Notes: generated by a model from the letters alone, not told the origin. DNA of 64,000 nt from Juglans regia (GCF_001411555.2 NC_049907.1:38865482-38929481), one strand, 5' to 3'. Numbered from the stretch's first letter, positions 35,451-48,194 are shown. Program-made: numbers and translations.

Positions 35451-35781
35451 ATTTTTGAATGTCCCAACTTGGCACCATAATATATTTTTGTCTCTTTGGA
35501 TCGTTCTTGTGCTCAATTTTAATTTTTGAACCTTTTTGTTCTGTAGCAGTCGTAAAGAGGGACTGGAACTTGTTGAAGCTGTGGGGATCATTGGCTGAAA
35601 AGTTGCTTGACAGTGAAAATTGACGATTCTGTCTTGGGGTTACAGTGATATTCACTTAACACGGCCTTAAAGTTCTCAAGGTTTCAGGAGCTGACATTTA
35701 TGTAACTTTTCCTGTTTGGTTGTCCAGCTGAACATACTCTATGCTCTATTAGAGCAAAGGTAGTATTTTATTGTGGGCAAG

Positions 35782-38700
35782 ATGAGCAGATCTATTCGAG
35801 TAAAAGAAAAGCATGAAAGAAGTAGCGCACATTCCCTACATGATCGTGATGAAGGAAGTGCTGCGCGGACAAGGCCTTTCAGCTTTGAAGAGATTATGCT
35901 TAGAAGGGAAAACAAAAAATCGTCTGAAAGCTTGAAAGAGGAGGCCATCAAAGTGGGAAACATATCAAAGGAAGGAATTATTGAGAATGTTTCTGATCAA
36001 TTTGAATCTGAAAAGGGTAAAAAATACAATAGAAGCTCTTCCCCTATTGTCGAAAAGCATGCCTCAGAGAAATCACTGAAAATGAGTTCCAGAAAGAAAG
36101 AAGAGAATCTCTTCATGAAGAAAGATGCCTTATTTAAGGGAAAGAACAGAGAAAGTCATGAGTTGGATCGAAAGTTGAAGGATAAACAGAACAAAGATAT
36201 GAATTACAAAGCTAAACTAGGAAGAAACGGCAAACAACATGGTAGGAGAAAAGATGAAGAGTGGTTTGCCAGTGATGCTGCAAATGAGGCTGAAAAGAAG
36301 CATTCAAGAGATTTGGTCACTAGGGAGAGGCATGCAGATAGAATAAGAGGAGACTCTGAAAGAGGAAACAAGCGAAAATACAGAAATGGAGATGACGAGA
36401 AAAGTAGAGACAGGAATACTGTAAAGAAACATGAACTTGGAAAACAGCGTGATTTAGATGTTTCAGAGATAAAGGAGAGGAAGGAATCATCAAAATCACA
36501 TTATGAGGATTCAAGGTCGAAAAGGAGACGTTCAAGGAGTCGAGAACATGAGGACCGAAGTAGAAGGTCCATTTCACTATCACCTAGGGCACACAAGCAT
36601 AAATCCCATCATGGTGGGCAGCACAGAGAGTTGTCCTCACATTCTCTTAAAGATAGGTCTGGAAGACAAGATTCTGAAATTGACAAAAATAGAGTATCAA
36701 TTAATGGTTCAAGTAGCCATTATCAGAGACATGGTGGATACACAAGTGGCCTTGGTGGCTATTCACCAAGGAAGAGAAGAATTGAGGCTGCCGTTAAGAC
36801 TTCTTCCCCGTCTGATCATTCACCAGAGAAAAAAAGTGCCGGGTGGGATCTCCCACCTGTGAAAACAGCTGCCCTTTTTTCTGGTCCAGTTCCATCGTAT
36901 TTTCAGTTATTAAACCAGGCTGTGGCCTCAACTGTAAATGACACAGCCAATGCTTTTTCTGTTGCTTCAACTACAATGAAGTCTCTTTCTGGGGTGGCAA
37001 ACACATTTGCAACAAGGACGAATGCCTCCATAGACTCTGTCCAACTAACTCAGGCTACCCGGCCTATGAGAAGGCTTTATGTTGAAAATATACCATCTTC
37101 AGCCTCTGAAAAAGATGTAATGGAATGCTTCAATAATTTGTTGATGTCTTCTGGTATTAGCCGTAACCACCCATGTTTCAATTGTACTGTAAGTGCCTTT
37201 TTTCTTTTTGCATGTATGTGTACAATATTTCTTTCATGCAGGTTAGTACAATTAAATATCTTTGTATGCCGTATCATATTTTATTGCAGATAAACAAGGG
37301 CCAGGCTCTTGTTGAATTTCTTACACCTGAGGATGCCTCTGCAGCCCTTTCTTTTGATGGCAATTCCTTCTTTGGCTCCATTCTAAAAATTAGACGGCCC
37401 AAAGACTTCATTGAAGTGGCAGTAAGAATGACTATCCTAACCATATCTTTCTAATCTTCCTTTTTTTTTGGATAAGGATCTCTTTTTCATCTTCCTCATT
37501 GCCTCAATAATTTCTTCAATATTTGTAAAATCTGTTGATTTTTCTATTCTGAGTTTGATGGTATTCTTATAGAGGTGCCTCTGCAATGCTGAATCTTATG
37601 TCTGCTTAAGTTAATAGCCTTGATACGTTTTTAGGAAGATTGATGAACTCATGGTATTGAATACTCTTATAAGGAGTTCAAAACTCTTAAATAAAAGGTA
37701 GATTTTAGATACCAAAAGCCAATGCTACTTTTCATTGTTCTATTTGAAAGTTTAGGTTACCCCTTCTTGAAATTTTATAATGGAAACTGTACTATGAGAT
37801 TACGGTGCTAGTGTATTTGTTTTGTTTTAAATTCAAGTCGACACATATTGCTTACTCTTTAAAGATTATCGGGTCCTATTCTGTTCCTTTTCCTTTCCAT
37901 CTTCATATTGATGTGATTGAGTTATGCCGTAAACAGAAGCTATTATTGGTTCAACTAGCACTTTCTACTGCTGCTTTGCAGTTTCTGAGGTGTATTGTGG
38001 TTACTATCCCTGTAGCAGGTTTTCAGACAGTTGCTATTTTCATGCAGACTGGTGATCTGGAGAAATCAGTGGCTGCAGTTGATACAATCAGTGACAGGGT
38101 CGAGGATTCACCTAACAAGGTGTGTATATGAAACTAGTAATTTTGATATGACAACTTTTATATTAAAACAGCTGTAAAGTAAGGAACCCATACGTTTCTA
38201 TATGGTTTCTGTGCTTAAATTTCATTCTCTCTTTTAGGATGTCTTTTTTTTTTCTGTCGTGGTCTGACTGGCTATGTTTGTGTGTGAGTTGGCTTCTTCT
38301 TAGAGAGTGGAAAATATTAAGTATCAACAGATAATATGACTTCATTGAGTTTTCTTTTTCTTAATAATTTCTAGTTGGACTGCCCTTCTTTTTTGTATGA
38401 ACGTAGATTACTCACTTCATCTGGAAATAAGTTTCTACTTTCCAGAAGTGGTTGTATTTTTTTTTTTTTGATTGGTAAATATGAATTTTATTAAAAAAAG
38501 ACAAAGCCAAGTACACGGGACATATACAAGAGCAACACCTATGCATGGATGTCTAAAGACACAAGGAAATCATGTACGTTCATGCTGTTAAAGTCTATTA
38601 TAAACGACCAATGGAATAAAGTTTGAAGAAAAAAAGTTCTAAGCCCGTCCATTGTCCGTTCACGATCCTCAAAGTTGCGACCATTCCTCTCCATCCATAG

Positions 38701-41700
38701 GCACAACCATAGACAGATTGGAATCATCTTCGACATAGCTGCAATTTGAGAATTACCCTGGAGGCCTTGCCAGTTGGCCAAAAATTCAACAACCCTTCTT
38801 GGCATCACCCAAAGGAGCCCCCACTCCAGCAAAAATATCATTCCACAAACTCATAGCCACATCACAATGCAATAATAGGTGATCCACAGACTCTCTACTT
38901 TTCTTGCACATATAACACCAATCCAACACAATGAGTCGGCGTTTCCTTAGATTATCTAAGGTGAGAATCTTCCCTGGTGAAGCTGTCCATACAAAAAAAA
39001 AGAAGCTTTTAGAGGGGCCTAAGTCTTCCAAATGTTCTTCCATGGGAGCCCTCTTGTAGAATGTTTCATTAGAGACTTATTGTACGACTGTATAGTACAT
39101 CTTCCCTTGGACGGTGACCACATCATCGTATCAACTCCTCCATTCACTCTATAATTATACACAAGATGGAAGAAATCTGCAAATGTGTCAATTTCCCAGT
39201 CTTGCGCAGCTCCACTTTCTCAGTCTTGTTTGATTTTTCGTTAGAAGACATGCTCACTGTTAACCAAGTTAAGGGCATTTTGGGAAGATTACTGTCCAAA
39301 TTGTTGTCTGGTGCTGTCATTTCTGTCATTTTCCTTTTCACTTGGAAAGTTACGTGATCACGATGTCATGTTATTGGAGGCATAGTTTAGGCCATTCCCA
39401 ATTAAGTATTACACTAATCCTTCCTGCCTTTGATGAAGTTTTCAATGAAGGAATGATGAGGTGGGTCAAACCATAGGTCCTTTATTCGTGGCCCCTTGTT
39501 TAAAGGGTGAATCATTTTGGATTTATAGCTATATTTCTTTTCTACTCTGGAGATTTTGCAAGACTTGTGTTGAAAAAGATTTTGCTAGTCTCAGTGCAAG
39601 GGATCATCACCGGGGGTTTAGCAAGAGGAACCGTACTCTAGTGTAATGATAGTAATCAGACATGAGCATTAAATGATGGACAGTCCAAAATGGTTTCTCA
39701 AGCAAGCAGACTTCAGGTGATGGAGCTTACAAGCTATCTTGCAACGTGGGCACATATTCGATGGGGAATCCATTGGGTTCCTTCCATGAAGTGTCATTTC
39801 TACTAAATATGAAGAGTTTCATAATTTGCTTCTATCTGTAGTATTTTGAGCTCAAAATATTTCCCAAGTTTTTCTATCCTTCTCTGACCTTATTGTGCTG
39901 GATTGGGGTACACGTGTGGTGAAGTATTCTATGCAGAAATGAGATAAATTTGGGTAATGAAAAGATGATCTAATTGTGAACCGACGTTTATGTACAAGGG
40001 GGTTGGAGTTCAAACTTTAATACCCAAATGATGTAACTGTGTGATATCTTTCAAAGTTTCAAACAACTTTTCCTTCTTGGTTTTACCTTTTTTAATCTAT
40101 CCATGACTTTAGCTCAGTGTAAATAAATAAATGTTTATTTAATGCCCCAATGAAAGACCCAAGTCATATGGCCTATATTCTAAAAGGACTAGTTAATGAT
40201 ACAATTTGAGTCTCATTGGAACATTATAAAGAGCAAAAACTTTTGTTCTCCTTCCCAAGCAATGTGGGATCTCATACATCACCTACCCTTATCACTTATT
40301 AGAATGAGATATCACAGTTTACCTTCAAATGGATCCAGAGGATGTTATTGTTTGACTTGGTCTTACATCCTCTTTGTATGCGTCTTTCTAGGGTTAAATA
40401 TTTGTTGCAGGATGTTGTGTGCTTAATGTAGCTGTCCAAGCAACTCTTAATGATTTTTGTTTACCCAAGAGCATACTTCTTTCCCAGAGGTTTGATGGTG
40501 GGGGTCGTGTTTTCTTCACCTTTTTTCATCTCAAACGTGAATTGTACCTGACTGAGAATCATCACCAATATTATTATTATTATTTTGATAGGTAAGAATT
40601 TTATTAGTAGGAATGTAACGCACCAATAGAAGAACCAAATCACTTGGCTTATACTCCAAAATGACTTGTCAATGATACAATTGGAGCTCCATTGGAACCT
40701 TATAAAGAGCAAAAACTTCTTATTTCCAAGTAATGTAGGGATCCCATACACCACCTACCATTATTCTTATCATATAGAGTATCACAATCTCCCCCCCCCC
40801 CTTAAATCCGTGACATCCTTGTTGGGCCCGTCCGTCGTAGGCCGCATGGCTTAAGTCCCACATTTCTGGTTGGGATAGGCTTTAATACCATTTGTAACGC
40901 CCCGATAGAAGGCCCAAACCACTTAGTCTATACTCCAAAAGAACTAGTCAATGATACAATTGAAGCACTATTGGAACCTTATAAAGAGCAAAAACTTCTA
41001 TTTCCTAAGCAATGTGAGATCTCATACACCACCTACCATTATCCTTATCATATGGGGTATCGCAAGGAATCTAGGCAAAACTCAATTAGGACGTCTACAA
41101 GATAATACACTTGGGAAGAAGAGGGAGAAAGAGATAAAAGGAACTCATGACCATTAAGACCATTGAATATCTATTGCCATTTGTCTTAAGAAATAACGTT
41201 TTTTAAAAAGATTGCTACACGCTTCCGCCGTACGTCTTTATTTTCAAAACTCTGGTGGATTCGTTCCCTCCAAATACACCATAGGAGACATGGGATCGCG
41301 ACCATTATTAGTATTGGGAAAAGCATTTATGGAAGTACCTGTTTCCCAAAGTACAACATTGGGTTTTTTTTGTGAACATCATAAATGTGTTCTAAAAAAT
41401 CATATGATATTAATTATCTTAATCTTTTGGTTCTACGACTTTTCATTTTATTTTTTCCTAAGGGTATCACTTAGTATCAAATTTATTTTTCTTAATTTTT
41501 CTGTTCCATACCTTCTGTTTCGTGGGGTGGCATACTAGTTTTTCACGGTTAATGTAGAGAATATGTTTCTTACTATCCTTTCTGTATGTTGTGAATGCAG
41601 ATATTCATTGGTGGAATTTCAAAGTATATTTCATCAAAAATGGTAATATGTTCTAAATGTTTGTGTTTTTCAGTGCATTATAGATAATACATCTCTTTAT

Positions 41701-44525
41701 AATGATACCCTTTTTTACATATTCCACTTCCAACCAGGCCTTCTTCTTTTTTCCCTTTTCTGTTACCATTATCCTTTGTAAATGAATCTTTTTAGTGACT
41801 TTGCCTTTTATGCCAACTTCCAGCTTATGGAGGTTGTTAGTGTCTTTGGACCTTTGAAGGCCTACCACTTCGAGGTCAATAAAGAACTCAGTGAACCATG
41901 TGCTTTTCTTGAGGTAATACGGCAACTGTACCTCTATAATTTTGTTTTGGATAAATGCGTTGCAATAAGAGATTAAACAAGTATTTGCTAATTTTGTTTC
42001 TTATTTGGAATGAGATTTTCCTGTCATTGCGGTGTATTGCAAACATGCTTTAATATTGTTTAGACGAGTTTCACCTAATGTAAATCATGATCTTGTTGAT
42101 TGATTATCTATAGTTACTGTTTCTGAATAAATTGACATTGTCTAGTATCTTTAGTAATTCTTGAAAATCCTTTTGAACGTTTTGACATTCTCTACAATTG
42201 AAATCTTTATTTATATGTTTTGAAATCCCTATTTATCATGGTCAAAGGATAAGAGAAGTTTCCATTATCTGAAGTAAATGTTGCCTACTTGCCTTTATGT
42301 AAATCTGTTAGTACGTTCATTGGATGTCATTATGTATGTATTATATGTATCATTAGATTTTTCATTACTGAATTCTATCACTAGTTGTTGCCCCTTATAA
42401 TGGTTACAATTTAATTCCTAAAATAATCAATTTGATATCTTTATTTGTGCCTTGTCCATGTGACAACTACAATTCTATTCGAATGTGAAATACTGATGTG
42501 TGTGCTTATTGGAGAGAATTTAGGTTGCAATAATCTGCATTGGAGTGTTTTTATTAAGTTTTTAATTGATAAAATGAGTCTGCCATTGTGTTTTCTGTTT
42601 TTGGGACCCCAATGCCCATGTCAGTGACTGTGTTAGGACCACTTAGATACTCGACGCATTTGGAATCTTGAGTATTATACTCTCTTCTTTTTGAACTCCC
42701 CCCCCCCCTTCCCTTCCCTTCCCTTCCCTTCTTTTCAATTTTTAGCTTTCCTTTATACGTGTTGAACAACTTTTTCTTCTGACTTTTTTAAGTGACTTCT
42801 GACTTGTATATACTGTATCAGTATGTAGACCAATCAGTTACTCACAAAGCTTGTGCTGGTTTGAATGGTATGAAGTTGGGAGGGCAAGTATTAACTGTAA
42901 TGCAAGCTATGCCTGGTGCATCACTCTTGGTACTTTATCACCATCCTTTTCCTTCTCCCAAAACATTTGAGATGTAGTTTATTGACTACTGTTTTTTCCT
43001 CTATGGCCCATTGCGGCCTTGGATTATACCTCCCACTCTTTTATTATGTATTATAATGATTTACCTGGAGATGTATACTGATGAAGAGAAGAACATGTAC
43101 TAGGAAAATGATGGATATTCTCCGTGCTATGGGATCCCTGAGCATGCAAGGTCACTTCTCAAACAGCCCACAGTAGTCCTAAAGCTTAAAAATGTGGTAT
43201 GACATTTGCTGTTTAATTTATTTTATTCTCTTTTCTTGGGGGCAATTTTGGGGTTAGGGTGTTCTTAATTATCCATTCTGTTATCTTTTCCAAGTACCCT
43301 ATAAACCATGTTGTACTATATCAAACTAATTATAATTTTTTTTTTCTGTGAATTAGTTCGATCCTGAGGCTTTGTTATCACTGTCCGATCCAGATGTGGA
43401 AGAAGTTTTGGAAGATATTCGGTTGGAGTGTGCAAGGTCTCTGAGAGCAGTGTTTTCTATTCGACTTTAGTGCCTGTTTGGTTCCTTCCCTCAAAAAGTT
43501 TTCTGTTTTCAAATTCATAAAAGGAATTTTTTTTCTTTCTTTCTGATCTTTTTTCTTTCAGAGAAATACTGAACACATTATTTCAGATACTGCCAAATGA
43601 TGTTATCAATTATGTCCATTCTTCTCTGTTTAGGATAACGAAATGATTGAAAGCAATGTTTCCTGTTTTCCTTTTTACCACCAAACAACTCTGCTCTTTT
43701 GGTATTAGAGATATTCATTAAAAAAAGGAGACTTATTTTTTTTTAATTCCATAATCCTGCAGATTCGGCACTGTTAAAGGTGTTAATTTTGTCAAGAACG
43801 GCAACAGTCACATCACCACCTTAGACGGATTCGAAGTTATAGAGGTTAGGGAATCTGCTGGAGCCTTGCAAGATTCATTGTGCAATGACAGAAGAGAAGA
43901 AACAAACACCTCAAGAAAAGATGTTGACCATGAGCCCAGGCAAATTAGTGAGTTAGATGTTCCGAGTGATATCAAAGAAATTAAAGATGTTGTGAAATCG
44001 AATTGCTTTGGTGATGATAAACCTACTGATGATATTGGAGAGGACACGTACCAAAAGGTTCAGCTCGATAATAACATGGTAGCTGAAGACCTAGGCTGTA
44101 AGAACATTTCAGATAGCATCCCTACAGAACTCCCCGTCCAGCTGAACGGTCAGGTTGATCCATTGGATTTTCATGATGAAAATGTTGGTGAAATTATTCA
44201 AGTGAAAGACATTAGTTTGGATAGAAAATTCAAGGCTGAAGATCATTCGACTTTGGAGGGCACTGACGGTAAGTTACAGGAGGCTTCTGCTGAATTGGAT
44301 TGTAGCCTGGTTATGGAAGCAGGTGCTATGGAGAGGGGTGGCATTGAGGAACTGGATTATGATCTTGGACATGTATTTGAGCCATGGTGTGTTTTTGTGG
44401 AGTACGGAAGAACAGAAGCCGCTTGCATGGCAGCGCATTGTTTACATGGACGGCTTTTTGATAACCGAGTTGTGGCAGTGGAGTACATTGCTCTTGATCT
44501 CTATAGGTCAAGATTTCCAAAGTGA
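35782..44525 (+). CDS. U2AF large-subunit-like RNA-binding protein with two RRMs and a UHM-like domain
   Basis: Nuclear RNA-binding protein, probably acting in pre-mRNA splicing. Nine exons (35782-37188, 37290-37421, 38048-38119, 41601-41642, 41824-41913, 42822-42929, 43104-43196, 43357-43436, 43763-44525) join in phase to 928 codons. Residues 1-~350 are rich in Lys/Arg/Glu/Ser with RS-like [18 protein letters not shown], after the conserved [17 protein letters not shown] near residue 33. RRM1 (about 432-512) has RNP2 LYVENI and RNP1 [11 protein letters not shown]2 (about 538-615) has IFIGGI and PCAFLEYVD. A C-terminal U2AF-homology-like domain starts with VLKLKNVF near 642 and ends with [17 protein letters not shown] and the RxF signature GRLFDNRVV. 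It is interrupted by an acidic insert of roughly 190 residues. From memory it matches Arabidopsis At2g33435, next to MORF2 there too. Intron 3 (~3.5 kb) collects transposons. Confidence 0.9.
38458..39150 (-). mobile_element. LINE (L1-type) 3' fragment in intron 3 of the RRM gene
   Basis: On the minus strand this is the zinc-binding end of a plant LINE reverse transcriptase: LPWKNIWKT, then after a frameshift [53 protein letters not shown] and [14 protein letters not shown] 3' UTR and a poly(A) tail follow (12 T at about 38458 on the plus strand). It is 5'-truncated near 39150 and inserted antisense to the host gene. Confidence 0.85.
39151..40137. other. Intron 3 of the RRM gene, unannotated part
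   Basis: No repeat or gene recognised. Short open frames here do not resemble proteins. Confidence 0.5.
40138..40316 (-). mobile_element. Solo LTR of a TRIM family
   Basis: About 179 bases aligning with the two LTRs at 40614-41064 (shared TAATGATACAATT, ATTATAAAGAGCAAAAACTT, CAATGTGGGATCTCATACA, CACCTACC). Flanked by a perfect 5-bp target duplication GTTTA (40133-40137 and 40317-40321). The terminal TG has mutated. Confidence 0.8.
40614..41064 (-). mobile_element. TRIM (terminal-repeat retrotransposon in miniature)
   Basis: A complete 451-bp non-autonomous LTR element. LTRs are 40614-40786 (173 bp) and 40893-41064 (172 bp), each with TGTAACGC and ending CA on the plus strand. Read on the minus strand, the internal 106 bases begin two bases after the 5' LTR with the primer site TGGTATTAAAGCC (40878-40890) and end in a G-run polypurine tract (plus-strand C-run about 40791-40800). 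The perfect target duplication is AGGAA (40609-40613 and 41065-41069). No coding sequence, as expected for a TRIM. Mobility would depend on proteins from another LTR element. Confidence 0.92.
42697..42731 (+). repeat. C-run and (CCCTT)n microsatellite
   Basis: Nine or so C followed by about five CCCTT units in intron 5 of the RRM gene, ~90 bases before the exon 6 acceptor. It could form part of its pyrimidine-rich upstream region. Confidence 0.8.
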
Positions 44526-45280
44526 AGTCGCTTGGATGGTTACACTACTGGTTACAGTTTCCAGTGCATTGAGAACAGTAAAGGATAAATTTGAAAAATG
44601 GGTCCTCAGCACGTTTGGTTGTGTTTCGTTTGGGAGGATGAACTCAACAGTTGGTTTTGGTTTCGAAACCTCGGAGGCAATTACTTGTTTCTAAAATTTT
44701 GATCTGCCCCAAACGGCCAAATCCAGGCGTATTTTGGAATGCCAATTAAGTGGGAACTGGTTGTCAATTTGCTAAAATCATACGGAAATGGTTCATATTG
44801 GCTGTGTCTGGTGGGGGTGCTTGGCTTTTAACTAGTAACTAGTTGCTGGTTCCTCCCTCCTCTGAGATGATTTACATTCTGAATGTCACGTCTAGACTGT
44901 TGTTATTAGTAGAGGATGATGATGATGGGATAGATAAGGGCTACTGCTGATGTGATGTAATTAGTTATTAGGTGTTGCTTACTCCACTGGCTGTATTAAC
45001 TTCATTCCGTGGAGGGATTTTTCCCCATATTTAAATTTGTATAACCATACACTTATCGATTGATGTAGGCGGCGGCTTGATTTGAGACCCAAGCCTACCG
45101 CCGCCGCTGCTTCTCCAGAAACATACAATCACGATGAATTTTTTCTTTTTTCAATTTATTTGCCACTTTTTCCAGTTTTAACTTTTTTACATCTCGAGCA
45201 CTCTAGAGAGCAGCAACCCGGTTTGTAGGTGGCACCCTCTCTGGCGATATCACAGGCCTAAGCATCTCAGCTGTCAATCG
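44526..45280 (+). other. 3' UTR and downstream region of the RRM gene
   Basis: No gene. The region near 45066-45110 holds GTAGGCGGCGGCTTG and CAAGCCTACCGCCGCCG, a partial inverted repeat. An AATAAA signal was not identified with confidence. Confidence 0.4.
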
Positions 45281-45451
45281 AGCAGTTGCATGCGTTCAAG
45301 CCATCACAAATAACCGAAAAGCAAACTTGAAAAAGTTGCAGAAATAACCGATAAGATAATCGAGATTCGATTCATGCATATGATATACATATGTACATTT
45401 GTATGGATTCATGAACGCACCAAAACGATCACATGAACACAAGAAGATCAC

Positions 45452-45512
45452 CGTTTTCTCAGCTCGTTGAAGAGGGCTTGAACGTCCGGCATATTTAGAA
45501 CTGAAAATTACC
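45452..45512 (-). other. Possible terminal exon of an unidentified minus-strand gene
   Basis: On the minus strand a pyrimidine-rich tract and TTTTCAG are followed by a short frame containing MPDVQALFNELRKR and a stop, which reads like a real C-terminus. No upstream exon was identified, so this may be chance. Confidence 0.2.
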
Positions 45513-45549
45513 AGAAAGAAAATTAAGCGGATGGGAAGTTGAATGAACA

Positions 45550-46296
45550 TATATATTTATATATAAGTTTATTTTTTATTTTTTCTGGTTAAGTGGAACC
45601 CTCCAATTGAGCGAGTGGGTACTAAGATCATTGGCAATGGATTATGCAAATACAAATAAAATTGACTAAAAAGTATTTTATTGGCTGGGAACATTCTCTC
45701 TCTTTCTCAATAATCCACGTTTGATCATTAATAAAAATCATCTGGTTACTGTTAGTGTTTTTATTATCACTAATAAAATAATCTTTTTAACTGTTGGTGT
45801 TAAAACTCATCACTAATAAAATTATTCAAGGAACGACCAAAATCCTATTGTAGAACATTAATATTTCTTGCCAATAGTAAAAATAATTTAGAAAAAACTA
45901 TTATTATTAAATTAATAATATTTTATTATTATTTTAACTAATAGATGGATAATAAGAATAGGTTTTTAGTGAAATAGCCAAATGCAAAATCATGTAATAT
46001 TATGCAAATTATGACTTTGCATTTGCATAACCCATTGCCAATACTTTAAGGTGTATAAAAAAATCTTACAAAAATAAATTTACAAGCTGACATGATTTTG
46101 TATGATATGAATCACATTTACTTTTTATTAGTAAATTAACAATTTAACGAACTATGTCAAGTTACATCAATTTATGAATTTACTTTTTTGAAATCTCTTA
46201 ATTTGTGGCTAAAATAAGAAATCATTGAATAAACTTAAAAAAACAAAAACAAAAAATCAAGAGGTCGTTTTGAAAACTACAAGGACTGTACGAACT
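45550..46296. other. AT-rich spacer
   Basis: It contains two near-copies of AAAATCATCTGGTTACTGTTAGTG and TCACTAATAAAAT-type text (45735-45830). No gene. Confidence 0.4.
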
Positions 46297-46935
46297 AGGG
46301 CTGCAAACGGTCCGGTCCGACGATGGACCGAAAATTTTCGGTCCATTATTTTTCCGGACCGGACTGGACCGAACACCCAAAGGGACCGGACCGAACCGAT
46401 ATATCGGTCCGGTCCAGTCCAGTCGGTCCGCCCTCTTTTTTTTTTTTTTTTTAATAATTAATAAAAAAAATTTATTTAAAATACTAAATTAAATTAAGTG
46501 ACTTATTAATATGGATTATGTAACAAACTTAATAAAAAAATATTTTATATGGTCAATGATAATAAATTAGATGAAAATTATATTATTAATTTATATAATT
46601 ACTATATAATTAACTAATTGATATTATATATTTATTAATTCATAGAATATTAACAAGTGTTAATAGTATATTTAAAATTTTATATTGTTAATAGTGATAG
46701 GTTAAATGAAGATATATATAAAATATTGTTAATTTATAGAATATTAACAAGTATTAATAATATATTTAAAAATTTATATTGTTAATTGTATAATTATTAT
46801 ATATAAAATATATATAAAAAATATTTTTTTTTTTAATTTTTCATTCGGTCCGGTCAAACCGTGGACCGTGGACCGGACCGAATGATTTCGGTCCTCTAAA
46901 ATATGGACCAGACCGGACCAGTCTAAGTCTCGGCT
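46297..46935. mobile_element. GGTCCGG-rich non-autonomous transposon
   Basis: Starts GGGCTGCAAACGGTCCGGTC. The first ~140 and last ~90 bases are crowded with GGTCCGGTCC/GGACCGGACC words in both orientations, enclosing a ~400-bp AT-rich core. The core itself holds a direct repeat (AGAATATTAACAAGTGTTAAT near 46646 and AGAATATTAACAAGTATTAAT near 46738, each followed by ATATTTAAA and TTTATATTGTTAAT). Class unknown; similar GGTCCGG-rich elements are common in plants. Confidence 0.55.
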
Positions 46936-47126
46936 GACGAATTACATCAAGCCACATCAATTTGTAGGATTACTTTTATCATTTGTGTAATTACTTTGTA
47001 GATAGAGTATTTCCCTCAAAACCTAAAGCATGCAAAATGGCGTCGAGTTTTTAGGGTTTAACAGGTATACGTACATGAAGTAGTTGCGGCCAGGAATACT
47101 GCATGCAACTAATTGCTATATATATA

Positions 47127-48180
47127 CTAGCATGGGGCTACGTGCAAGGCATGTATGCCCCTCGTACATAGCGTCTGGTTAGAGGAAAAAAGTCTTAAAA
47201 TATTTTTGCAAAAGCATATAATAAAAACAATTCATTAAATAAAAGCTCTTTAAAAATAAATTCTAAACATCACCTAATTAAAAATACCATTATTTACATA
47301 AATGGGCCAACATATAAGATCACCATTCAATTGACAAGCTCGTGAGAGTTGCATACCAAAATCACCAAGTTTATAAATACAATTTTTTACGTAAATTTAG
47401 TTTCACTCATGCCGCCTCAATGCGTCGGTGTAAGGATCTCTAAGATCTCACTTGTTTATGTTTGTTAAATTGTCTCATCACTATTTTTTTTTTATTTAAA
47501 CAGATGTTACATAATACTTGTTTGGTCCGATTTTGTGACGTTTGTTAAGAGTTAAATCGTCTCATCGTCAATTTTTTATCTAAACATATATTAGATAGTG
47601 TTTATTTCGTCTGATTTGATGACTGGTTTCATCCAAGTTGATGCATGTCTATTGATCTCATTATTTCGAATGAAAGCCAATCCAGATTATACATGTGAGC
47701 TTTCTACACAACTTCTAAAAATTCAAAGAGCTTCAATTGAGAAGAGGGACGAAGAAAACTCATATGCACATAACGGTGACATTCACAGGCAAGAAGAGAA
47801 ATTTCAACGCTGAAGAACTTAGAAGTTTATGTGAGAATGTGAAGAATAAAAAACATTGGAAACGTGAGAAAGTGAGAGGAAATAGATTTCAACCAACCTT
47901 TTGATAAGAAGAAAGCTGTAAAGAGACAAGTAAAACATCGTAAAAATACACTTTACACAATCAGTGAGAGAAAGAAAAATACAAAAAGATGGGAATTTGA
48001 GAAAACAGAGGACTAAATTGGACGAAAATATACTATTCATCCTAAAGCATTCATGGGTATAACTGCAATAACAATCAATTACACAGAGATATAAGTGGAA
48101 TAAAAAGTGTCAAACAAAAATACTATTCATTCCTATTCATGTCGCTATGGCCGCTTTTAATATATAATATATAAGATAGA
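47127..48180 (-). mobile_element. Non-autonomous Helitron B
   Basis: On the minus strand it starts A|TCTATCTTATATATTATATA and ends CTAG|T at 47127, preceded by a hairpin-like GGGGCATACATGC-ctt-GCACGTAGCCCC. About 1.05 kb with no coding. The 5' arm continues with TTAAAAGCGGCC, matching the TTAAAAGAG position in Helitron A. Confidence 0.6.
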
Positions 48181-48194
48181 TATATATATATATA

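Noticed and set aside
36503..36862. 119-codon plus-strand frame in the RRM gene
   Set aside because: Out-of-frame shadow of the Arg/Ser/Lys-rich exon 1.
37805..38131. 108-codon frame ending at the third RRM-gene exon
   Set aside because: Only the last 24 codons are the real exon; the rest is intron upstream of the CATGCAG acceptor.
40138..41064. Three ~170-bp repeats considered as a tandem array
   Set aside because: Target duplications, primer site and polypurine tract show they are one TRIM with two LTRs plus a separate solo LTR.
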